Part shown: piece after piece, positions 7,394 to 12,979 of the stretch
Position numbering within the stretch: the stretch's first letter is position 1
Layout: the number at the start of each line of letters is the position of its first letter
Source: JBAYZQ01 sp041672385
GTDB lineage: Bacteria; Spirochaetota; Spirochaetia; Sphaerochaetales; Sphaerochaetaceae
Length of the DNA stretch: 15,634 nucleotides
NCBI GenBank assembly: GCA_041672385.1
Contig: JBAYZQ010000035.1
Coordinates: 1 to 15,634 of the forward strand
Reading direction: 5' to 3'
Translations under genes and position numbers: made by a program
Notes under the pieces: generated by a model
Told to the model about the DNA's origin: nothing
What the model saw: the letters and a program-made list of their open reading frames with translations, nothing else
The model's database searches: none

Positions 7394-8200
7394 TTAAAAG
7401 CTATCACAAAAAAGTGATATTAACTTTTGATAATTTCCTCTTATTCTAGCTGAAATAAGTGAAGCCTTAACTTCATCTATTTCTTTTGGGTTTAATAACA
7501 TAATTGGATATCCACCAATCTTTAACTCAGTTTGAAAGGCAATCCAAGCCGTGGCTTCATTTGCTAATAAAAACGGTTTGATTTTCATTAAGCCACCAAA
7601 AAGAAAACTAGCTCTTGTTAAAGCATGAAGAGAAGACCAATTGTTTTTATATTGCAACATTAAACCTTTGAATTCTTTTTCTGTTAAACTGGAGCGAAAC
7701 TGGCCCTTTTGCTTATTATCAACAGAATTTAAAATTCTTAAATTTAAAGTTCTTAAACTTGAAACTGATATCTTGGTATCTAGTTCATTTAATTGTGAAT
7801 ATTCATTCAAAATTTGAACATGATAAAAAAGTGGAATTCCTTCAATAAAATTCCCAGAAAGAATTTTTTCAATATTTAATAAGTCAAAATCAGGTTTTTC
7901 AAAATAAACTATATTTGAAAGGGTTGCAAGTATTGCTTTTTCTTGTTTTTCCTTGGTTTGACCCTTTGTTTTTGCATTTTCAATTTTATTATAGTTTTGA
8001 TGTCCAGGAGTAAAATTTTCCCCTTTTGTAAATCGAAGGCTTCTTCCATCAGAAGGTCGTTCAATATCGGCAGGAATACTCCAAGCCCAGTTACCATGAC
8101 GCTCGGCTCCCTCGACTCTTCCTTCGCTACATAAACCTCTGACTCTTCTTTCACTAAGATTCCATTTTTCAGCAGCTTCTATTACACTAATATAATCCAT
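7394..8200 (-). CDS. HTH protein fused to a degenerate, probably catalytically dead Fic-like domain
   Basis: 268 residues. The N-terminus (1-55) is a small excisionase/MerR-like helix-turn-helix: YISVIEAAEKWNLSERRV, RGLCSEGR, then WSIPADIERPSDGR. A charged linker (about 58-90) follows. Residues 92-250 can be laid by eye on the Fic fold: LSNIVYF at the inhibitory (S/T)xxxE(G/N) position, LSGNFIEG (114-121) and YHVQILNEY (126-134) at the early helices, KGQFR (165-169) for the usual G-x-Y/F-R, and KPFLLANEATAW (208-219) exactly where HPFxDGNGRxxR belongs, followed after correct spacing by GGYP (229-232). The catalytic His, the acidic residue, the phosphate-binding glycines and both arginines are replaced. 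AMP-transfer activity is therefore unlikely; a regulatory role is inferred. No Shine-Dalgarno precedes the ATG. Confidence 0.7.
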   Translation of the reverse strand: MDYISVIEAAEKWNLSERRVRGLCSEGRVEGAERHGNWAWSIPADIERPSDGRSLRFTKGENFTPGHQNYNKIENAKTKGQTKEKQEKAILATLSNIVYFEKPDFDLLNIEKILSGNFIEGIPLFYHVQILNEYSQLNELDTKISVSSLRTLNLRILNSVDNKQKGQFRSSLTEKEFKGLMLQYKNNWSSLHALTRASFLFGGLMKIKPFLLANEATAWIAFQTELKIGGYPIMLLNPKEIDEVKASLISARIRGNYQKLISLFCDSF

Positions 8201-8206
8201 GTTTTA

Positions 8207-8235
8207 ATGTTATTGTTAAAGAAGGATAAATGCAA
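8207..8235 (-). promoter_or_regulatory. Possible promoter giving a leaderless mRNA for the HTH-pseudo-Fic gene
   Basis: On the minus strand TTGCAT (8235-8230) and TAACAT (8212-8207) are 17 bases apart, each matching the vegetative consensus at 4 of 6 positions. Six bases separate the -10 box from the ATG at 8200, so transcription would start on the A of the start codon. No Shine-Dalgarno lies in this 39-base gap. The boxes are mediocre and the gene may instead be read only from the upstream operon. Confidence 0.35.
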
Positions 8236-8239
8236 GAAA

Positions 8240-8848
8240 TTAAATACTTTCAAGGTCGAAAAATTTAATAAATTCTTTATCATTAGTATATTGGAAACTT
8301 TTTATTCCAAGTTTTTCAGCTGCAATTATATTTTCTTTAATATCATCAATAAAAAAGGCCTTTGAAGGAATAACTTGCTCATGAGAAAGAATATAATTGA
8401 AAAAATTCTCTTTTGGTTTAGCAACTTTCATTTCATGAGAAACATAACAATAATCAAAATATTTATTCCAGCCATTTTTTTTGAAATAATTAAAATGAGG
8501 AGCAAAAGTGTTTGAACCAAGAACAATTCGTTTATTATAACTTCTTAATTCCTCAATGAGTTTTACCGCTAGTGGATTAAGAGTTGAATGAAGGGTGGAA
8601 TCAAAAGGATTTCCTTCTACTTTAACATCAAAACGTTTCTCAACGTGGGACCAATATTCATTAAAAGTAATAGAAGCTTCCATTAAAGGAAAATCAAAAA
8701 TCAAATAATCCTCAATAAAATCTTTTTCATAAATATTTAAGCTTCTAGCTGTTTCTCCAAGAAAATCAATATTTTTTATTACAACATTACCCATATCAAA
8801 AATAAATAAGTCTTTTGATTTAATTAGTTTAGCCTTTTCTGGATTCAT
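8240..8848 (-). CDS. HAD-superfamily hydrolase, YihX-like sugar-phosphate phosphatase candidate
   Basis: Probable cytoplasmic phosphatase of 202 residues. HAD motifs are in order: motif I IFDMGNVVI with nucleophile Asp18; motif II VLGSNT with Ser112; motif III Lys144 in KVAKPK; motif IV AFFIDD with Asp168-Asp169. The second aspartate of motif I is replaced by glycine (Asp-Met-Gly-Asn). This is also seen in the YihX/epoxide-hydrolase-like branch (DLGNV), so it need not mean inactivity. The residues between motifs I and II form a helical C1-type cap. The ATG at 8848 fits the strong Shine-Dalgarno TAGGAGGTG (8866-8858); the GTG at 8860 would lie within that Shine-Dalgarno and is rejected. It overlaps the upstream permease gene by 20 bases, so it is translationally coupled. 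The substrate may be a phosphorylated product of the imported sugar. Confidence 0.82.
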   Translation of the reverse strand: MNPEKAKLIKSKDLFIFDMGNVVIKNIDFLGETARSLNIYEKDFIEDYLIFDFPLMEASITFNEYWSHVEKRFDVKVEGNPFDSTLHSTLNPLAVKLIEELRSYNKRIVLGSNTFAPHFNYFKKNGWNKYFDYCYVSHEMKVAKPKENFFNYILSHEQVIPSKAFFIDDIKENIIAAEKLGIKSFQYTNDKEFIKFFDLESI

Positions 8849-9734
8849 AAACAGCTGCACCTCCTAAAAAGTATCGTGACAATGTAAAGAATAATATAAA
8901 CATCGGTATTGATGCAAGAAGGGCAACGGCCATTAAAGCTCCTTCATCAGTTTGTTTTTCTTCACTGAACTTTGTTATGTACAAAGGAATGGTTTTCATT
9001 TTTTCTCTTTGTGATACTAAAAGAGGCCATAAGAGATTGTCCCATTGATTTCTAAAAGACAATATTCCTAAAGTAGCAATTACCGGAGTACAATTTGGTA
9101 AAACTATTTTCCAATAAATTTTGAATTCTCCTAGGCCATCCACTCTTGAGGCATCAAGATATTCTGAAGGGAAAGTTAGAAGATATTGACGCATCTGAAA
9201 TACTCCAAAGGCACTTACAAGAAAGGGTATGATTAGACCCCGATAAGAGTCAATCATTTTCAAAGAAGAAGTTACCATGTATAAAGGTATCATAATTGCC
9301 TCAAAAGGAATCATCATAGTTGCCATGATAGCCATAAAAACAAAAGTTCTTCCCTTAAAACGGAATTTAGCCAGACCGTAACCACAAAGGGAACCAAGAA
9401 GAACGGTTGAAACAGAACAAGAAATTGCAACAATAAGAGAATTGAGCAAATTTCGTAAGAAAATAACGTTGTTATTATTTCCATAAATTGCTTTATGAAA
9501 GTTTGTTAAGAATGTTCTTGGTATAGTTGTTCCAGTACAATCATTTAAAGTAACTGGAGTAAAAAACTTCGTAGATGGAATCCAAGAATAAGGCATGGAT
9601 AAAATTTGTCTAGGGTCCATAAAACTAGCTGTGAACATAAAAATAATTGGAGTTAAAGTAAATAATAAAACCAAAATTAAAAAGATCCAAATTATAATTT
9701 CTCCCACAGTGTGTTTTCCAATAAATTTATTCAT
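8829..9734 (-). CDS. CUT1 sugar ABC permease (MalG/UgpE type) of the second sugar importer
   Basis: Membrane subunit pairing with the permease encoded just upstream. The 301 residues start with a first helix at about 12-34 and the TASFMDPRQI turn of MalG-type permeases. A relatively long extracytoplasmic loop (about 48-90) contains ASN-rich and threonine-rich stretches. Later helices lie at about 96-120, 130-155, 165-185, 218-236 and 270-290. The EAA loop is LDASRVDGLGEFKIYWKIVL (about 192-211) followed by PNCTP, then FRNQWDNLLWPLLV. Shine-Dalgarno AGGAGG (9745-9740) overlaps the stop codon of the preceding permease gene and lies five bases before the ATG. Its distal end carries the strong Shine-Dalgarno of the HAD gene. 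Confidence 0.92.
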   Translation of the reverse strand: MNKFIGKHTVGEIIIWIFLILVLLFTLTPIIFMFTASFMDPRQILSMPYSWIPSTKFFTPVTLNDCTGTTIPRTFLTNFHKAIYGNNNNVIFLRNLLNSLIVAISCSVSTVLLGSLCGYGLAKFRFKGRTFVFMAIMATMMIPFEAIMIPLYMVTSSLKMIDSYRGLIIPFLVSAFGVFQMRQYLLTFPSEYLDASRVDGLGEFKIYWKIVLPNCTPVIATLGILSFRNQWDNLLWPLLVSQREKMKTIPLYITKFSEEKQTDEGALMAVALLASIPMFILFFTLSRYFLGGAAVYESRKG

Positions 9735-9743
9735 ATTAACCTC

Positions 9744-10670
9744 CTAGTATTCAACGTCGTCGCTTTTTGAAACGGCGAATTGGAAATAGGTAAGAATTAA
9801 CATTATAATAAATAATATTATTGACATAGCACTGGCACGACCAAGTCTGCCATTCCTAATTCCAGTGAAATAAATGTTCATAGTAATTACATCAATAGGC
9901 TGACGAGCAGCTCCTCCTTGATGGAACATGTATTGAGTGGAGAAGGTTTTTAAACATTGTAACATTGCCATTATCGAAACTAAAACGACTGTTGGTTTTA
10001 ATAATGGTAAGGTAATTCTCCAGAAAGTTTTCCATCGATTGGAACCATCAACTGTTGCAGCTTCATAAATAGCCGGTGGTATAGCAGCAAGACCGGTTAT
10101 AAATAATATTACGAAATAACCAATATACTTCCAAAAATAAACAATCATTGTGGAGGCCTGCAACATTTCATTGTTAACTAGCCAAAGAAAATCATGTCCA
10201 GATTGAAAAGTTAGAGTATTTGCAAATTGATTAAAAAGCCCTCTAGGATCAAAAAGAATTAACCATATGGCTGCAGCTACAACTGAAGAAAGTACTGCTG
10301 GGGTGTAATAGGCAAGTTGAAAAAATTGTTTTGATTTTGGATGTCTAAGTTGCATAAGAAATACAGCCAATATTAAAGAAATAACCACCATTGGTATAAA
10401 AGTTCCAATGGTAAAAGTAAGAGTGGCTCTCATAGAATTCATAAGTGAAAAGCCCCCATTGGATTTTGTAAATAAATAGATATAATTGTCAAAACCAATA
10501 AATTCACTTGTTCTTTGGACAGCCATTCTATTTGTGAGGCTGGTAAAAAAAGCATTAACAATAGGGTAGAAGCTGAAGACACTAAAGAAAAGAAGACAAG
10601 GTAAAGTAAAACTGAAACCCCACCGAGCTTGTTTTCTTTCAATACTGAAAGTTTTGTTTTTATTTTTCAT
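9744..10670 (-). CDS. CUT1 sugar ABC permease (MalF/UgpA type) of the second sugar importer
   Basis: First membrane subunit of the second sugar importer. The 308-residue protein has the standard length, unlike its counterpart in the first importer, which carries an insertion. It has a basic N-terminal tail (KNKNKTFSIERKQARW), helix 1 at about 20-43, further helices at about 82-108, 120-143, 172-195, 228-246 and 280-300, and an EAA loop at IYEAATVDGSNRWKTFWRIT (about 201-220) followed by LPLLKP. The FDPRGLFN and FLWL segments after helix 3 are usual for UgpA/LacF-like permeases. The Shine-Dalgarno is weak (AAAGAGA, about 10685-10679). The gene follows the hairpin at 10697-10724 and ends nine bases before the next permease start. 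Confidence 0.92.
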   Translation of the reverse strand: MKNKNKTFSIERKQARWGFSFTLPCLLFFSVFSFYPIVNAFFTSLTNRMAVQRTSEFIGFDNYIYLFTKSNGGFSLMNSMRATLTFTIGTFIPMVVISLILAVFLMQLRHPKSKQFFQLAYYTPAVLSSVVAAAIWLILFDPRGLFNQFANTLTFQSGHDFLWLVNNEMLQASTMIVYFWKYIGYFVILFITGLAAIPPAIYEAATVDGSNRWKTFWRITLPLLKPTVVLVSIMAMLQCLKTFSTQYMFHQGGAARQPIDVITMNIYFTGIRNGRLGRASAMSIILFIIMLILTYFQFAVSKSDDVEY

Positions 10671-10696
10671 ATTTGTTCTCTTTTTTAAAGTAAAAG

Positions 10697-10724
10697 ACAG
10701 ACAGAACCCGAAGATCCTGTCTGT
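10697..10724 (-). terminator. UUCG-tetraloop hairpin between binding-protein and permease genes
   Basis: Read on the minus strand, ACAGACAG-GATC, TTCG and GGTT-CTGTCTGT form a 12-bp stem (8 perfect outer pairs; inner C-G and A-U pairs plus two G-U wobbles) closed by an extra-stable C(UUCG)G tetraloop. It is followed by CTTTTACTTT. It begins 11 bases after the binding-protein stop. As in the first sugar operon, it probably ends a share of transcripts or protects the 3' end, favouring binding-protein over permease expression. Confidence 0.75.
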
Positions 10725-10735
10725 AATAAAAGTCT

Positions 10736-12034
10736 TTATTGCTCGTCAATTAGTTCTTGAGCAGAAGTTTTAAGTTGGAGATAAGCCTGTTTTGGGTCTA
10801 CTCCTTGTAACATTACAGCTTCTACAGACGTTCTAATCAAAGCTTGTATTTCAGCAGAAGCGGCTCCGTAATAAACTATGTGACCACGTGCAAAATCACC
10901 TGTAAATACATCACTATAAGGCATATTTTTATAGGTCTCACTATTTAGAAGTTCAATAGTAGGCTGAATGATTCCAACATTTACCAAATATTCTTCACCA
11001 TGACTTAACATGTAGCTGATAAGTTGCCAAGCAGCTTTTTGAGTTGCTTTATCAGCATCAGAATTTACCATGTAGAAATGTCCATAATAACAACCTGCTA
11101 CATCTTTAACAGCATTTTTGAATTTTGGATAAGGTACTACCATCCATTCTCCACTGTTATAAAAATCTGGATTATCATTTAAGATTCTTGCTTCTTGATA
11201 AAGGCCAGTGGTACACATTGCTATATCATTATTGTCTTTATTGAAAAGCTTTCTTGCAGCTGTATAGGTAGGAGATCCAAGGTTTTCTCCATTTGGTCCC
11301 CAATTTTTCATGAAAGTTAAAAATTCAATCCAGGCCTTTTCACCCACAATAGCTTCTTTACCATCTTCGCTAAATAAGGCTCCACCAAGTTGTTCAACCA
11401 TAGGTACGTTGTTAACAAGGTAGTAACCATATCTAAAGTCATAACCTCTACGAACTAGAATATCTCCTTCACGAATAATAAGTTTTCTTGAAATTTCTAC
11501 CATGTCTTCCCAAGTTTTTGGATAGTCTTTTTCTGGATCCAAACCAGCGTCTCTAAAAACTTTTTTATTCAAGAAAATAGACCAATTGGTAAGTTCAAGT
11601 GGAAGTCCATAAACTTTCCCATCTAAAGTTACTCCTTCTAGCATCTTTGGAGCGTAAGAATTAATGACATCCTTAGCATCAGAATAGCCAGCTGCTTCAT
11701 AATCAATTTGAGCAACACGACCAGCTGATATATATTGATACTCATCTTCAATGGAAAGATTAAACATGGTAGGTCCTTGGTTTGCAGCAAAGGCCGATTG
11801 GACTAATTCGATTAATTTATTTGCACTTTGACGAGTAACATTTACTGTAACATTAGGATGGGTTTTGGTGAATTCTTCGATATATCGATCTTCAAGTTTT
11901 TGCCTATTGGCATCCTCATGAGTCCAGAATTCAATTGTTACAGGAGCGTTTTCATCAACTTCCTGTGTTCCAGTTGCCAATAAAGGTGCAATTAATGCTA
12001 AGATTAATAATATGGATACAACAATTTTTTTCAT
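10736..12034 (-). CDS. Sugar-binding protein (family 1) of the second CUT1 ABC importer
   Basis: Extracytoplasmic sugar receptor of 432 residues. The signal peptide (about 1-20, KKIVVSILLILALIAPLLA) is followed by TGTQEVDENAP, a junction common in spirochaete binding proteins, and there is no lipobox cysteine. The mature domain opens with VTIEFWTHEDANRQKLEDRY and has family 1 landmarks: FTKTHPNVTVNV, VYGLPLELTNWSIFLNKKVF, PKTWEDM, FNKDNNDIAMCTTGLY, then WQLISYML near the hinge. The aromatic and acidic residues of the cleft cannot be assigned to a sugar from sequence alone. Divergent hexuronate enzymes 950 bases away make a uronic acid or uronate-containing oligosaccharide plausible, but that is inference. 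Shine-Dalgarno GGGAGG (12046-12041) is six bases upstream and partly inside a hairpin. First gene of the minus-strand operon. Confidence 0.85.
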   Translation of the reverse strand: MKKIVVSILLILALIAPLLATGTQEVDENAPVTIEFWTHEDANRQKLEDRYIEEFTKTHPNVTVNVTRQSANKLIELVQSAFAANQGPTMFNLSIEDEYQYISAGRVAQIDYEAAGYSDAKDVINSYAPKMLEGVTLDGKVYGLPLELTNWSIFLNKKVFRDAGLDPEKDYPKTWEDMVEISRKLIIREGDILVRRGYDFRYGYYLVNNVPMVEQLGGALFSEDGKEAIVGEKAWIEFLTFMKNWGPNGENLGSPTYTAARKLFNKDNNDIAMCTTGLYQEARILNDNPDFYNSGEWMVVPYPKFKNAVKDVAGCYYGHFYMVNSDADKATQKAAWQLISYMLSHGEEYLVNVGIIQPTIELLNSETYKNMPYSDVFTGDFARGHIVYYGAASAEIQALIRTSVEAVMLQGVDPKQAYLQLKTSAQELIDEQ

Positions 12035-12044
12035 AATTTTCCTC

Positions 12045-12072
12045 CCGAAAATTTCTTATAACTAATTTTCGG
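12045..12072 (-). promoter_or_regulatory. Leader hairpin abutting the binding-protein ribosome binding site
   Basis: On the minus strand CCGAAAATT (12072-12064) and AATTTTCGG (12053-12045) form a perfect 9-bp inverted repeat around a 10-base loop. Its last two G residues are the first two of the Shine-Dalgarno GGGAGG (12046-12041). In mRNA it could stabilise the 5' end or partly mask ribosome access; in DNA it could be an operator. The central region reads ATTAGTTAT, the same nine bases as the half-site of the palindrome at 12896-12915. Confidence 0.5.
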
Positions 12073-12136
12073 TCTGAATGGTTGTTTTTACAATAGAAAT
12101 ATTTTGTCATTTGTTCTTTGTTTTTGACATTTGTAG

Positions 12137-12796
12137 CTATTTAAAATAATTAAGTAGTTTTTCTTTAAGGGTTCTTGTTTCTTCTTCAAGTTTAGTGATG
12201 TGCTCATAGTCTAACTGTTTAGCCTTTTCAGTTTGATTAGTCTTTAAGGCTTCAACCAACTTTTGATGTTCACTAAGAACTCCTTGGGATATGGAGTCAA
12301 AAGAAAAACTCAACCTTCTAATTCTTTGGTAGTTTCCACTATGAGTTTGAATTAAGGTATAACAATTTTCTTTTTCAGCTCCCTTAAAGATGAGGCCATG
12401 AAATTCATTATCAAGAAGAAGGAAAGTTTTCATATCTCTAATTTCAAAAGCTTTAGATTGCTTTTTAATTATTTCTTCCATCTCTCTTATGTAGGTTTGA
12501 CCTTCAGTAGTGCTGACTTGTTTTAAGAAAAGTGAAAGGGCTCCAAGTTCAAGTGTAGTTCTTAAAAACTGTTCTTCGCGGACTATTCTAAGATCAATTT
12601 TAGAAACTTTTGTTCCACTTTGTGGAATTATAGTTAGAAGTCCTTCTCCTGCGAGACGATTAAGTGCATCTCTTAATGGAGAGCGACTTACTTGATATTG
12701 ATTAACCAAATCACGAATCTTAAGCTCAGTTCCAGGTTCAAAATCTAAATTTAGTATTTTTGTTCTTAAGTCTTGGTATATCTTTTCACTATCCAT
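12137..12796 (-). CDS. GntR-family transcriptional regulator, FadR subfamily (FCD domain)
   Basis: DNA-binding regulator of 219 residues. The winged HTH occupies about 1-66: KIYQDLRTKILNL, PGTELKIRDLV, then VSRSPLRDALNRLAGEGLL and the wing IIPQSGTKVSKI. An all-helical FCD effector domain follows, with the usual metal/ligand residues Asp129-x3-His133, His177 (SEHQKLVEAL) and His199 (YEHI). This subfamily includes the uronate regulators UxuR, ExuR and KdgR-like proteins, which fits the divergent fructuronate-reductase/KDG-kinase genes; the effector is probably a sugar acid. The start is MDSEKIYQDL, the natural beginning of the fold. No Shine-Dalgarno precedes it and the predicted promoter sits only nine bases upstream. 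It ends 102 bases before the sugar-binding-protein gene on the same strand, so read-through into that operon is possible. Confidence 0.88.
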   Translation of the reverse strand: MDSEKIYQDLRTKILNLDFEPGTELKIRDLVNQYQVSRSPLRDALNRLAGEGLLTIIPQSGTKVSKIDLRIVREEQFLRTTLELGALSLFLKQVSTTEGQTYIREMEEIIKKQSKAFEIRDMKTFLLLDNEFHGLIFKGAEKENCYTLIQTHSGNYQRIRRLSFSFDSISQGVLSEHQKLVEALKTNQTEKAKQLDYEHITKLEEETRTLKEKLLNYFK

Positions 12797-12805
12797 AATA
12801 AGATT

Positions 12806-12834
12806 ATTGTAACACGTACGAAGTGAATTTGCAA
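12806..12834 (-). promoter_or_regulatory. Predicted gntR promoter implying a nearly leaderless mRNA
   Basis: On the minus strand TTGCAA (12834-12829) and TACAAT (12811-12806) are 17 bases apart; the -10 matches 5 of 6 consensus bases and the -35 matches 4 of 6. The expected start, seven bases past the -10 box, is about 12799, leaving three bases before the ATG at 12796. No ribosome binding site fits in that space or in the preceding bases. Confidence 0.55.
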
Positions 12835-12895
12835 GAAATAAATAATTAATATGTTAATATTTCAGTTTTAAAATATTCTAATATAAAAAATTATG

Positions 12896-12915
12896 ATAAC
12901 TAATATATTAGTTAT
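12896..12915. promoter_or_regulatory. Perfect 20-bp palindrome in the divergent gntR/uxuB region (candidate operator)
   Basis: ATAACTAATA (12896-12905) is followed directly by its exact reverse complement TATTAGTTAT (12906-12915), with no spacer. It lies between the gntR promoter (12806-12834) and the uxuB promoter (12928-12956), its centre about 57 bases upstream of the predicted uxuB start. GntR/FadR regulators bind palindromes as dimers and commonly sit next to their own gene, so this is the leading operator candidate. The bases differ from the E. coli UxuR/ExuR consensus as I recall it. Confidence 0.6.
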
Positions 12916-12927
12916 TCAAGAATTAGC

Positions 12928-12956
12928 TTGCAATCTAAAAAAAGCTATGTTAAAAT
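12928..12956 (+). promoter_or_regulatory. Predicted promoter of the fructuronate reductase/kinase operon
   Basis: TTGCAA (12928-12933) and TAAAAT (12951-12956) are 17 bases apart, using the same -35 sequence and spacing as the divergent gntR promoter. The predicted start is near 12963, giving a leader of about 17 bases that includes the Shine-Dalgarno AGGAGG (12968-12973). Confidence 0.6.
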
Positions 12957-12979
12957 ATAACTCCCGTAGGAGGAATTTT

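Noticed and set aside
7384..7407. GTG start at 7407 for the deacylase
   Set aside because: No ribosome site precedes it, it overlaps the upstream gene, and the family fold begins at the ATG at 7383.
7909..8154. Overlapping small open frames on both strands within the HTH-pseudo-Fic gene
   Set aside because: They have basic, low-information compositions, no ribosome sites and no family resemblance; the main frame holds the HTH and Fic-like motifs.
8849..8860. GTG start at 8860 for the HAD hydrolase
   Set aside because: The strong Shine-Dalgarno TAGGAGGTG overlaps this codon, so it must serve the ATG at 8848.
12124..12129. Perfect TTGACA on the plus strand, antisense to the gntR 3' end
   Set aside because: No acceptable -10 box lies 15-19 bases downstream, so it is not supported as a promoter.
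12893..12979. Upstream extension of the fructuronate reductase frame from an ATG at 12893
   Set aside because: That ATG has no Shine-Dalgarno, abuts the palindrome and lies upstream of the predicted promoter. The ATG at 12980 has a strong AGGAGG and begins the conserved protein.
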